The notes under the pieces are model-generated. The model was not told where the DNA came from, searched no databases, and was given only the letters and a program-made list of their open reading frames with translations. Source: Sphingobacterium arenae (GTDB lineage Bacteria > Bacteroidota > Bacteroidia > Sphingobacteriales > Sphingobacteriaceae). Taken from it: DNA of 64,000 bases. The position numbers and the translations under genes were made by a program. The stretch is taken from contig NZ_JACNYK010000004.1 of NCBI RefSeq assembly GCF_014692505.1, positions 186,001 through 250,000 on the forward strand, in the 5' to 3' direction. Below, in pieces: positions 55,503 to 64,000 of this stretch. Position 1 is the stretch's first letter. Each line of letters starts with the position of its first letter.

Positions 55503-56965
55503 CAGTAATTCGAATTTTGGACAAGAATACCCCCGCTCTTATCAATCTCTACCTGTGGCAAGGGAAAGAAATAATTTTTTGGAGCGGAAAAATTAACACG
55601 ATTCAGGTCAGTATGATAAACTGCATCCGGATTTTTCAGTATGGTGGCAATATCCACCCATCCTGTCCTGTCCCAACGAACCAAATCGAAGAAACGTCTA
55701 TTCTCACCAGCAAGTTCTAATCGTCTTTCCAAAATCAGATCATCTTTATCAGCTCCATCAAGTGCTGTTGCTCCTGCACGAGCCCGCACAGCGTTAATTT
55801 CAGCATCCCCAGCACCGGCACCTGACTTCCGGATTTTTGCTTCAGCGACCAACAGATATACATCGCTGGACCGCATAATCGGGATCAATAAATCAAAGCT
55901 CAATCGCCCTTCAGGTGTAAACGTGGTGTATTTATTGAAATGAAACCCCGTCTCAGAACTAGCGGCATCATAGGGAATAACAGCATTTCCAATATTGATT
56001 TGGTCGCCCTCTGCCCACATCGTAGCCAACCGTCTTTTATCATTTCCAAAAGCATCAAAGAGGCTCTTCATCGGATGAAAGAAATTCCATCCACCTTGTG
56101 TACGCGGACTGAAATAATAAATTGTTGATGTATTCCGCCACGCTTGTGAAGAGGTGACATATAACAACATTTCTGGGAGTGCGGTAGTCTTCTGGCGAAA
56201 ATTATCTTGAAAATTATCCGATAGTTTATACGTACTGTTTGTCGTAATTTTTTCACCCACCGTAATGGCCAGATCAAGTTTATCCTCTTTTTGAGGGTAG
56301 CTCGACCAATGCATGTACAATTGCGTCAAATATGCCCAGGCCGTGCCCTTATTGATGCGTCCAGCTGTGGATGTAACCGGCAAGAGTTTCTCCGCAGCCT
56401 GAAGATCGTTCTCGATAGACTGCAAAACCTCCTCTATCGTCGCTTTCGGTTTATTATAGTTGGCCGTAGCTGCATCTTCCTGCGTGATCAGCGGAAATTC
56501 ACCATAAGGCAAATAGAGCCACCAGTTCGCGAAAGCCCGAAAGAAATAGGCCTCACCAACACTTCTATCCTTAATCTCCTGCGAAATATCGTCCAATTCC
56601 GGTACATGTGTAAGGATAATATTGGATCGCGAAACCATTTCGTATTTCCAAGTCCAGCCGGCACTTAACTGTGGGTTTGATGCATCAAAAGTAAAGGTTT
56701 CTATCGCTTCATCTTCCGAATGGTCTCCGGCGCGGTACACATCGTCCGATGCGATATCCCACGTATAGTCACCATGGGCCACGAAATCTTCGGCAATCAA
56801 AATACCATAAAGACCTGTGACTGCGTCGACAACAGACTGTTCATTTTTGAAATAGTTCTCTTCGGTATACTGTCCTTTTACCTCAACATCCAAAAGATCA
56901 TCACAGGATGAAACACCAAGCGTTACACTTAATAGGATGAGAATTAAAATATTTTTATGTTTCAT
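55502..56965 (-). CDS. SusD/RagB-family surface lipoprotein
   Basis: The ATG at 56965 (MKHKNILILILLSVTLGVSS) gives 487 residues with a lipobox SSCDD. The SusD pattern is clear: LDVEVKGQYTEENYFKNEQSVVDAVTGLYG at the start, RSNIILTHVPELDD and EAYFFRAFANWWLYLPYGEFPL in the middle, and ILERRLELAGENRRFFDLVRW at the end. It is a surface lid that binds substrate for the SusC barrel encoded 10 bp upstream. The substrate is inferred from the following phosphodiesterase gene. Confidence 0.95.
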   Translation of the reverse strand: MKHKNILILILLSVTLGVSSCDDLLDVEVKGQYTEENYFKNEQSVVDAVTGLYGILIAEDFVAHGDYTWDIASDDVYRAGDHSEDEAIETFTFDASNPQLSAGWTWKYEMVSRSNIILTHVPELDDISQEIKDRSVGEAYFFRAFANWWLYLPYGEFPLITQEDAATANYNKPKATIEEVLQSIENDLQAAEKLLPVTSTAGRINKGTAWAYLTQLYMHWSSYPQKEDKLDLAITVGEKITTNSTYKLSDNFQDNFRQKTTALPEMLLYVTSSQAWRNTSTIYYFSPRTQGGWNFFHPMKSLFDAFGNDKRRLATMWAEGDQINIGNAVIPYDAASSETGFHFNKYTTFTPEGRLSFDLLIPIMRSSDVYLLVAEAKIRKSGAGAGDAEINAVRARAGATALDGADKDDLILERRLELAGENRRFFDLVRWDRTGWVDIATILKNPDAVYHTDLNRVNFSAPKNYFFPLPQVEIDKSGGILVQNSNY

Positions 56966-56975
56966 TCGAATAAAT

Positions 56976-59900
56976 TTAAAAATCAAATCTAAAGCCTAAA
57001 TTCATTTTTCTACTGAATGGGAAATTGGCATAATCTACCCCACGCTGCAAATTTCCGTCAGAGTAACCAATTTCCGGATTATACCCCTTGTACGGTGTGA
57101 TGACCAACAGATTTTCGCCCATCACATATACACTCATATCACGGATAAAACTGCTTTCCGACACCGGTATCTTATACGATAAGGTAAGCGTTTTCAACTT
57201 CACAAAATTTCCGTTTTCAATAAATAGATCAGACGTGCGGTGATTTAGGTTGGCACGTTGGGTACTCATCCGCGGGATGGCGTTGCTCGTTCCTTCTCCA
57301 TGCCAACGATCTAATGCTTCGGCATACATGTTATAAGAATAAGTTGGATCAAGCCCCTGCATCCGGTCGGCATTGTAAAGCTGTCCTCCAAAATTACCCG
57401 TTAGATTTGCGTGCAGGGCAAACCCTTTATAACCAAGTCCAAGCTGTAATCCAAGAATAGCATCGGGATTTGGATCTCCTAGATATCCTCTATCTTGTTC
57501 GTCGATCTGTCCGTCGCCGTTCATGTCCACAAATCGCACGTCACCCGGTCTTATATCCCCCTTGCGTCCGTCATTCGTTATATTGGGATCATTATCGATT
57601 TCCGTTTGATTTTGATAAAGTCCATCCGTTTGCCAACCAAAGAACGAGGCAAGTGGCATATTCTCATACGTACGGGATATCTCCTGTGATTGACGTCCAT
57701 AAAATACGGATCCCATGTAATTATTATTTCCGTATAACCGAGTTACCTTATTTTTCAGGAGTGTTACATTTAAACCCACGTTGTAGTCAAAACCACTGGC
57801 TGTCTGCTTCCGGTGTCCGAGTTCAATTTCCCATCCATGGTTACGCATTTCGCCGATATTAGAATCTGGTATAGTAGCCCGTCCAACAGTTCCCATAACA
57901 ACTGCCGGGATAAGCATATCGGTCGTTTTTTTGTCAAACCAAGTGACATTCGCAGTCAAACTTCCATGGAACAAAACAGCATCTATTCCCACATTGGTCA
58001 TGGCTGTTTTTTCCCAAGTGATAAACGGATTCGCTAAGCTCGTAATCCGAGCCCCCCCTACCTGATCGGAACCAAAAGTATATTTGTTACCATAATCAAT
58101 ATTTCTTTTCATGATCGTCATGTATTGCAAATCCGCTACTTCCTGATTACCTAGCATACCCCATCCACCTTTAATCTTCAGGTCGTCCAGAAAAGAAATA
58201 TCGCTCATAAAATCTTCTTCCGAAAGACGCCATCCTGCGGATATACCCGGGAAATATCCCCATCGGTTTCCGGCAATAAACTTCGAAGAACCATCACTAC
58301 GCATGGTCATCGTCAAAAGATATTTGTTGGCAAAGCTATAATTGACACGGGCAAAAGCGGAAGCCAATTTTTGGGGAACATCATAATTGCCAATAATGGT
58401 ATTCATAGTCGCACCGTTATCGAATACAATCTGATCTAGGCTTTCATCAGCAAAGGCAATCTTTTTTACCGTTTGGAAACTTCCGTTTTTCGATTGCATG
58501 GAAACACCAGCAACTGCATTCAAGTGGTGGCTACCGAAAGTACGCTGAAAGTCGAGGTAGGTTTCTCCCAAAATCGTATAGCTTTTCTGATCTGTAATCC
58601 CCAGTTCCGCGTCGTTCCGTCTCCGCATTTGCTGGGTCACGCTTGGAAAGAAATCTCTAGCCTGATATATATTACCTTCAAACCCAACGTTACCTTTCAA
58701 CTTTAAACCATCTATAATCTGATACTCCAATGCTAGGGAAGCAAGCATGTTGTGATTATGCTTGTTGCGATCTTCTGTTGACAGCTCGTATACCGGGTTA
58801 TTGATATCTCCCAATTCATTGTTTGCAGAAGCGCTTCCCCATTCTCCGCTGTCGTCCATTACCGGGACAGCCGGGTTGAAACGAAGAGCTTGCCATAATA
58901 CCCCACTATATACCGATTGTGTTGATGGGCTATACCAATTTCTGTAGTTGTACTGAAAGTTTTGCACCAATTTAAGTCTATCGGAAATAACATGGTTGGA
59001 GTTAACTCGCGCAGAAATTCGCTGAAATTTAGAACTCAACATGATACCCTTTTCGTTGTAATAACCTAAACTTGTCAGGTAAGATGATTTTTCCCCACCG
59101 CTGCGGATGCTCAGATCGAAATTTTCCAAACGACCTGCTTGAAAAAGTTCATCTTGCCAATCGGTACGATTTACCGTATAATACGGATCGTTCCAAAAAG
59201 CATTTTCTGCGATGCCGTCATTACCATATCGTTCCTTTTTAAGCATGACCAGATCATCCGCACCCAATAGATCTAATTTGTTGTTTACATTTGTAATACC
59301 GGAATACACATTAACATTGTATTGAGCCGGTTGTCCTAGCTTACCACGTTTTGTAGTTACCAAAATAACACCGTTGGCCGCCCGTGTACCATAAATCGCG
59401 GCAGAGGAAGCATCTTTTAGCACCTCAATTTGCTCAATATCGTTTGGATTTATGTCCGATAATTTGCCCGAAGGAACACCATCAATGACAATTAAGGGAT
59501 TGGACGAATTTATACTACCCGTTCCGCGAATTTGTATACTCGGTTCTTCCGCTGGAGATCCACCCCCCGCAACAATCTCCAATCCCGAAGCCAACCCTTG
59601 CAGCGCGTTAGATAACTGCCCTATTGGCGCGGTATTCAACTGCTCTGCTTTGACACTCGCAACAGAACCTGTAAGATCGCTTCTGCGTTGTGTACCATAC
59701 CCCACTACAACAACTTCGTCCATCTCCGTGATGACAGGTTTCATTTCCACAACAAGACTATTCCTGGAATCTACACGAACTTCATTTCGCTGATAACCTA
59801 CAGAGGAAAAAACAAGCACCGTAGGATCTTTCGAAACGGGTAGTTGGAAACGCCCAGATTCATCTGTAATTGTACTGTTGCTCGTTCCTATTTCCGTAAC

Positions 59901-60371
59901 GGACACATTCGGCAACACTAATCCACTGATATCCTTCACAAGACCTCTAACAGTCTGCTGTTGTACTTCGGAAGACATATCCCTTTCAGCAACAGCACTC
60001 GGACCCTTTTTACGTCCCGTGAGGATCACATTTTTATCGACCACGTTGTAGTCTATATTATAAATTGGAAGAATTTTGGAGAGAGCCGTTCGAAGAGATA
60101 ATCCGTCCATATCGACAGTCAATTTTAAATCCGACGGTACAAGCGCCGTATCATAAAAAATATGGTAACCGGTTTGTTTCTGGATTTCTTGTAAAACCTC
60201 GGCCATCTTCACATTTTTCCTTTTAATGGTAATGGTTTGGCCGAAAGTCATCGCGCCAACCTGTAGTGTACTCGCACACATTAACACAAGTGCTAGTTTC
60301 ATGATTAAGAACCTGTTAATTTGAGGAAATGGAACACCTCTACGTATCGAAACATTATTTTTTTTATACAT
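56976..60371 (-). CDS. SusC/RagA-family TonB-linked outer-membrane transporter with STN domain
   Basis: The 1131-residue protein has a signal-type N-terminus (INRFLIMKLALVLMCASTLQ) and an STN domain (VKMAEVLQEIQKQTGYHIFYDT). A carboxypeptidase-like domain (VRGLVKDISGLVLPNVSVTEIG) is followed by the SusC plug (VVVGYGTQRRSDLTGSVASV and LKDASSAAIYGTRAANGVILVTT) and a barrel ending LGFRFDF. With SusD it forms the pedal-bin importer. The STN domain matches control by the FecR/sigma pair just upstream, as in FecA-type signalling. A start at 60302 is an alternative. Confidence 0.95.
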   Translation of the reverse strand: MYKKNNVSIRRGVPFPQINRFLIMKLALVLMCASTLQVGAMTFGQTITIKRKNVKMAEVLQEIQKQTGYHIFYDTALVPSDLKLTVDMDGLSLRTALSKILPIYNIDYNVVDKNVILTGRKKGPSAVAERDMSSEVQQQTVRGLVKDISGLVLPNVSVTEIGTSNSTITDESGRFQLPVSKDPTVLVFSSVGYQRNEVRVDSRNSLVVEMKPVITEMDEVVVVGYGTQRRSDLTGSVASVKAEQLNTAPIGQLSNALQGLASGLEIVAGGGSPAEEPSIQIRGTGSINSSNPLIVIDGVPSGKLSDINPNDIEQIEVLKDASSAAIYGTRAANGVILVTTKRGKLGQPAQYNVNVYSGITNVNNKLDLLGADDLVMLKKERYGNDGIAENAFWNDPYYTVNRTDWQDELFQAGRLENFDLSIRSGGEKSSYLTSLGYYNEKGIMLSSKFQRISARVNSNHVISDRLKLVQNFQYNYRNWYSPSTQSVYSGVLWQALRFNPAVPVMDDSGEWGSASANNELGDINNPVYELSTEDRNKHNHNMLASLALEYQIIDGLKLKGNVGFEGNIYQARDFFPSVTQQMRRRNDAELGITDQKSYTILGETYLDFQRTFGSHHLNAVAGVSMQSKNGSFQTVKKIAFADESLDQIVFDNGATMNTIIGNYDVPQKLASAFARVNYSFANKYLLTMTMRSDGSSKFIAGNRWGYFPGISAGWRLSEEDFMSDISFLDDLKIKGGWGMLGNQEVADLQYMTIMKRNIDYGNKYTFGSDQVGGARITSLANPFITWEKTAMTNVGIDAVLFHGSLTANVTWFDKKTTDMLIPAVVMGTVGRATIPDSNIGEMRNHGWEIELGHRKQTASGFDYNVGLNVTLLKNKVTRLYGNNNYMGSVFYGRQSQEISRTYENMPLASFFGWQTDGLYQNQTEIDNDPNITNDGRKGDIRPGDVRFVDMNGDGQIDEQDRGYLGDPNPDAILGLQLGLGYKGFALHANLTGNFGGQLYNADRMQGLDPTYSYNMYAEALDRWHGEGTSNAIPRMSTQRANLNHRTSDLFIENGNFVKLKTLTLSYKIPVSESSFIRDMSVYVMGENLLVITPYKGYNPEIGYSDGNLQRGVDYANFPFSRKMNLGFRFDF

Positions 60372-60490
60372 TTGTCCTTTCGGTTGTTTATATACTTTTT
60401 ACAATCGTTATTCACTATTTATTACTCTTATCGGGAGCGTTCGCACCGCTCCTGATAATTGTCTCTATTATTATTCTAAAAATATGTACA

Positions 60491-61687
60491 TTATCCAGTA
60501 ACCATAATCCTCCTTCCTTTTATTTCAAATTTCACGCTGTTCGTCATTTCGATTAAGTCTAATAGCTTTTCAATTTTTTCATAACGGGATATGGATCCCG
60601 TAAAGTGAAGAGATTTTCTCTCTTTTTCATATTCAAAAGAGACATCGTACCACCTCGATAGGCAATCTAAAACCTCTTCCAGTGTAGCATTATCAAATGC
60701 AAAAGCACCATCTTTCCAAGCTATTGTATAGTAAGTATTTACCTTTTCTACATCTACTTTTCCTGAATATGTGCTAAATATAGCTTGTTGATTAGGCGAA
60801 AGGTCTTCTCTTCGGCCATTTGGGAAGCGTAACTGTACAGCGCCTTCCACCAAGGTCGTCTTAATCTTACTTGCGTAGCTATTCAAATTAAATTGTGTAC
60901 CAAGCACTTCAAGTTCCTGTTCCCCTGTCTGTACAATAAATGGCAGTTTTCGGGTTCCATCTGATTTTTTGACCACATGGAAATAAGCCTCTCCTGTCAG
61001 TTCAACTTTTCGGCTTTCCTTTCCGAAATTGATTGGATACCGCAGGCTGCTCGATGCATTTAACCAGACCTGGCTTCCATCCGGTAAGTTCAATTTATAC
61101 TCTCCACCTTTAGGTACGATAATCGTATTGTAAAAATCATTACGAAGACTATTTCTGTCAGCTAGCACATAAGAGATCTCTCCCTTATTATTTTTAACAA
61201 GCGCATATCCATCCATCGTCAAAGATTCGTTATTTGCCAGCGCCTCTAGATCGATCTCTTTGCCATTCTCCAGAACAATTTTTGCTTTGCTCTTTCCAGG
61301 AACAATGGCCGACCATTCTTGTGAAGCCGAATTCGGTTCATTTGGAGTCCCCTTTAGCCAGTTTGTCTTAAAAAATAGGAAGGCGGTCCCTACCAGCACA
61401 AACAGCGCAGCTGCAACCCGAAGAAAATTTAATGTTCTAACTTTCGCTTGACGCAGTCTGTGCTCTTCCGCTAATATCTTGAACTGAACCGATTCAAAAA
61501 GCCCGTCATTTTCTTCTTTTTTTCCCCATGATAACGAATCTTTTTCGGCAAGCTCCGTTAAGACCGAGCTCAAAAGACTATCCGATTTTTCCATACGAAA
61601 GTAGTCTTTCAGTTTTTTTAGATCAGGATCAGAAATGGTACCGTCCCGATATTGCTTGACCAAGAAATAGAGTTCTTCCTTTTCCAA
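60491..61687 (-). CDS. FecR-type anti-sigma factor
   Basis: The 398-residue protein has an N-terminal cytoplasmic domain (MEKEELYFLVKQYRDGTISD), a single membrane helix near residues 85-107 (LRVAAALFVLVGTAFLFF), and a periplasmic FecR domain. The FecR domain reads IIVPKGGEYKLNLPDGSQVWLNASSSLRYP and has TGEAYFHVV. It ends with the FecR C-terminal motif region (SFEYEKERKSLHFTGSISRY). It should control the ECF sigma factor encoded 48 bp upstream and respond to the SusC STN domain. Confidence 0.93.
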   Translation of the reverse strand: MEKEELYFLVKQYRDGTISDPDLKKLKDYFRMEKSDSLLSSVLTELAEKDSLSWGKKEENDGLFESVQFKILAEEHRLRQAKVRTLNFLRVAAALFVLVGTAFLFFKTNWLKGTPNEPNSASQEWSAIVPGKSKAKIVLENGKEIDLEALANNESLTMDGYALVKNNKGEISYVLADRNSLRNDFYNTIIVPKGGEYKLNLPDGSQVWLNASSSLRYPINFGKESRKVELTGEAYFHVVKKSDGTRKLPFIVQTGEQELEVLGTQFNLNSYASKIKTTLVEGAVQLRFPNGRREDLSPNQQAIFSTYSGKVDVEKVNTYYTIAWKDGAFAFDNATLEEVLDCLSRWYDVSFEYEKERKSLHFTGSISRYEKIEKLLDLIEMTNSVKFEIKGRRIMVTG

Positions 61688-61735
61688 TATTATAGTGCTC
61701 TTTACTCCTATAATTACCTTGCTTCGGAAAAAGGA

Positions 61736-62323
61736 CTATTGACCGAGAAAAAAAATTAAAAAAACAAAGTGATATAACCGATGTAGGTGTAACCTGATCT
61801 TTTTGGAAGCTGTTATCACCTGGTTTTTAACCGTATTTTTAGAAGTCCCCATTTGATCGGAAATCTCTTCGTAGGAGTATCCTGCCAACTTATTGAGTTG
61901 AAATATTTCTTTTTGTTTGTCTGGCAATTGGTCCACCAGTTCTTCTAGTACTGATCGCAAATCATTAGCTTTCAGCTCATCTAGAGTAGATGTGCATCCC
62001 TCGTTCCAGTTATTGCGAAGCTCATCCCTATATTTTGCTTCGACAACCGATCTCCGAAAAACACGCAACAGGTATCGCTTGGTTATTACAAACAGCATCG
62101 GATAAATTGCTTCCGGACCACCTATCTTCGATCTGTTTTGGTGCAATTTAACAAAACTCTCCTGCACGGCATCCTGTGCAATGCCTTCGTCTTTACAAAT
62201 CGAATAAGCAAACCGACAAAGAGTAGCTTGATAATTATCAAAAATTATCCGAAAAACTCGAGAATCACCGTTTTGAAATGCAACAAACTCTTCATCAGAA
62301 ATATTTTTAGGATGTTGCGTCAT
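61736..62323 (-). CDS. ECF RNA polymerase sigma factor
   Basis: The frame extends to a TTG at 62344, but the ATG at 62323 (MTQHPKNISDEEFVAFQNGD) is the likely start, giving 195 residues. Region 2 contains DNYQATLCRFAYSICKDEGIAQDAVQESFVKL, and region 4 contains YSYEEISDQMGTSKNTVKNQV. It is the first gene of the fecR-susC-susD-phosphodiesterase locus and should turn it on. It ends in a hydrophobic tail (YHFVFLIFFLGQ), like the other ECF sigma factor in this window. Confidence 0.92.
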   Translation of the reverse strand: MTQHPKNISDEEFVAFQNGDSRVFRIIFDNYQATLCRFAYSICKDEGIAQDAVQESFVKLHQNRSKIGGPEAIYPMLFVITKRYLLRVFRRSVVEAKYRDELRNNWNEGCTSTLDELKANDLRSVLEELVDQLPDKQKEIFQLNKLAGYSYEEISDQMGTSKNTVKNQVITASKKIRLHLHRLYHFVFLIFFLGQ

Positions 62324-62494
62324 ATTAGAATAATCACCTTGCAAGATTAAGCAACAACTATCAACGATTTGTTAAAAACAAATGAACATTTTGTTATGAC
62401 GGTACCATCTTCATTTATATGTCATAACACCGTTTTATTATATTAAATCACCATGACTTAACATGCAGTTAATATTAGTTTATTATGTTTGTTT

Positions 62495-63625
62495 ATGGAA
62501 AATACAAAATACAATGCTCCCGTTGTGTTGACCCATATCAATGATGATTCGCACAACTTTAAACCATTACCCACTCCAACAGGAAAATATCCCTATCGCC
62601 TGCATATAAAGGATATCATCGGGACAGCGACCGATAAATTGCAAGACCGTATGTTTTTTCATATGGTGGGCGATACTGGCAGCGTCCGTCATTCTGATTT
62701 TCAGGCTACAGTTGCTCAAACATTAGCGCAACAAATTGAAGGACATCCGGACACGCAACCGGCCTTCCTTTTCCATTTAGGGGATATCGTCTATAACCAT
62801 GGGGAAGCATCTGAATATCCGGCCCAGTTTCTAAAACCTTATCAAGATTATCCAGCACCAATCTTTGCTATTGCCGGTAACCACGACGGCGATATCAACC
62901 CTGGTGCATCCAGTCCATATCAAAGTCTGGACGCTTTCATGGACGTCTTCTGCGATACACATAGCAGGCCTATTACGTATGGTGCAAGTAAACGGAAAAG
63001 CATGACCCAACCCAACGTATACTGGACATTAGAGACACCCCTCGCACGCTTTATTGGTTTATATGCCAACGTCACGAAGCACGGCTGCATAACCGATGAG
63101 CAACGCGAATGGTTTATAGAAGAATTACGCGATGCCTCCATTCAACGTGATGAGCAGGCCATTATCGTATGTATACATCACGCGCCTTACTCCGCCGATA
63201 CCAACCACGGATCTAGTACCGCCATGATCGATTTTCTCGAGCGTGCCTTCGCCGAAGCATCCGTGCTACCAGATGCCGTGTTCAGTGGCCATGTACATAA
63301 TTACCAACGATTTCATAAAACATATCCGGATGGCAGTGTGGTACCATATATCGTAGCAGGTGCCGGTGGGTATGCGCTTCTTCATAACATTGCCACCCAT
63401 GGTGACGATACCGTTGCACCTTTGCAATTCGAAGACAGTAGCGTCGAATTAGTTGCCTATTGTGAAGATCTTTATGGGTTTCTCAAAATGGGGCTCGTCC
63501 GGACGGACGAAGGATTGAAGCTAACGGGTGGCTACTACACCCTAAGCCAACCCGATGATACCAAAGCCGAATTGTACGACCGCTTTGAAATTCCGTTGCG
63601 ACGGTCGATGTGTCTGGAAGTATAA
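62495..63625 (+). CDS. calcineurin-type metallophosphoesterase
   Basis: The protein has 376 residues from the ATG at 62495. It shows the two-metal phosphoesterase motifs MVGDTGS, FHLGDIVYNHG, AIAGNHDGD, CIHHAPYS and FSGHVHNYQR, as in the purple-acid-phosphatase/Icc-like group. No signal peptide is seen, so it is probably cytoplasmic. It is divergent from the ECF sigma gene of the phosphodiesterase SusCD locus, which may be functional linkage or chance. The substrate is unknown; it may act on imported phosphoesters (inference). Confidence 0.88.
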   Translation: MENTKYNAPVVLTHINDDSHNFKPLPTPTGKYPYRLHIKDIIGTATDKLQDRMFFHMVGDTGSVRHSDFQATVAQTLAQQIEGHPDTQPAFLFHLGDIVYNHGEASEYPAQFLKPYQDYPAPIFAIAGNHDGDINPGASSPYQSLDAFMDVFCDTHSRPITYGASKRKSMTQPNVYWTLETPLARFIGLYANVTKHGCITDEQREWFIEELRDASIQRDEQAIIVCIHHAPYSADTNHGSSTAMIDFLERAFAEASVLPDAVFSGHVHNYQRFHKTYPDGSVVPYIVAGAGGYALLHNIATHGDDTVAPLQFEDSSVELVAYCEDLYGFLKMGLVRTDEGLKLTGGYYTLSQPDDTKAELYDRFEIPLRRSMCLEV

Positions 63626-63627
63626 GT

Positions 63628-64000
63628 CTATCCAAACACCTTCCCGATAACTTTACCTATAGCTGCAAAATCATCTAGGTTATTTACGGCTCTCCTTTCT
63701 ATCAGATTTTCCTTTGTTTTCGAGTAAGGATAAATCAAAATATAATTATTGTGGAGCGAGTTGTTATTTAAAAACTCTGGTACCGCGTGCATTTGCGAAG
63801 TGTAGGAAAATCTGTTACGATCCGCCATCATCACAATTAAGCCCTGATCAGTTTCCAAGCCAAGTACCACCTGTTCAGCATCGTTCCAAGATGCTGTTTC
63901 GTGCATTTCCGCCTCGATTGCAGATTTCTTTAAGATGCGTTCAAGCACATCCAACATCGGCCTACTGGCATGAAATATCACGGTTGCACCCGAATTGCGT
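63628..64000 (-). CDS. hypothetical protein (5' end outside window)
   Basis: The frame is open from the stop at 63628 to the edge of the window. A GTG at 63981 could be a start, but the upstream codons (RNSGAT before VIFHASRPMLDVLE) are open, so a longer protein is likely. The visible part is soluble and mixed alpha/beta, with VVLGLETDQGLIVMMADRNRFSY in the middle. I do not recognise a family. It is convergent with the phosphoesterase gene, with only 2 bp between the ends. Confidence 0.55.
   Translation of the reverse strand, partial: RNSGATVIFHASRPMLDVLERILKKSAIEAEMHETASWNDAEQVVLGLETDQGLIVMMADRNRFSYTSQMHAVPEFLNNNSLHNNYILIYPYSKTKENLIERRAVNNLDDFAAIGKVIGKVFG

Overview
The window looks like chromosome from a Bacteroidota bacterium of the Sphingobacteriaceae type (Sphingobacterium, Parapedobacter or Olivibacter-like; genus inferred, not proven). 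The reasons are two ECF sigma/FecR/TonB-receptor cassettes including a SusC/SusD pair, promoters of the Bacteroidota form TTTG-N20-TAnnTTTG, few recognisable Shine-Dalgarno sites, a futalosine-type menaquinone pathway, and a tmRNA tag reading GEENYALAA.

Layout. 1-3029: 5' part of a FucP-type sugar permease divergent from an AraC regulator, then a ClC channel. 3064-5682: menaquinone genes mqnE, a histidine phosphatase and mqnA. 5683-6095: a structured repeat element. 6096-14524: an ABC exporter, an aminotransferase with tyrA, a hisGD operon behind a histidine-rich leader peptide, a type II NADH dehydrogenase and a YceI protein. 14525-15407: a hairpin-rich stretch next to ssrA (tmRNA), with a broken duplicate of the ssrA 3' end. 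15515-17712: a histone-H1-like Lys/Ala/Pro/Thr protein and a metallo-beta-lactamase-fold hydrolase. 17758-24506: a complete TPP-riboswitch thiamine operon, thiS-thiC-(thiE/tenI paralog)-thiD-thiE-thiG-thiH-thiF. 24530-35340: housekeeping and transport genes (SNF2 helicase, Bcr/CflA and MATE efflux, LLM oxidoreductase, aspartate dehydrogenase, 2-hydroxyacid dehydrogenase, prolyl-tRNA synthetase). 35525-40195: cell-envelope proteins (low-complexity lipoprotein, FadL-like porin, S41 protease) and a 63-bp tandem repeat.

40196-48508 is an ECF sigma -> FecR -> TonB receptor -> surface lipoprotein operon in which the lipoprotein gene carries an in-frame amber stop. 48627-53230 holds a LapA-like protein, pyrD, an ABC-F protein and a FemAB-like transferase. 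53337-62323 is a second ECF sigma -> FecR -> SusC -> SusD locus whose enzyme is an unusual secreted fusion of glycerophosphodiesterase, calcineurin-type phosphoesterase and PA14 domains; a divergent phosphoesterase gene flanks it. This suggests an outer-membrane uptake locus for a phosphodiester- or glycerophosphoryl-containing substrate.

The observations most worth following are: the intergenic repeat with compensatory base changes (5697-5850 and 51948-52095, partial copy at 47790-47925); the his leader peptide; the phosphodiesterase SusCD locus; the ssrA 3'-end duplication; the 63-bp tandem repeat; and the amber-interrupted lipoprotein. All calls come from reading the sequence; no database search was run.
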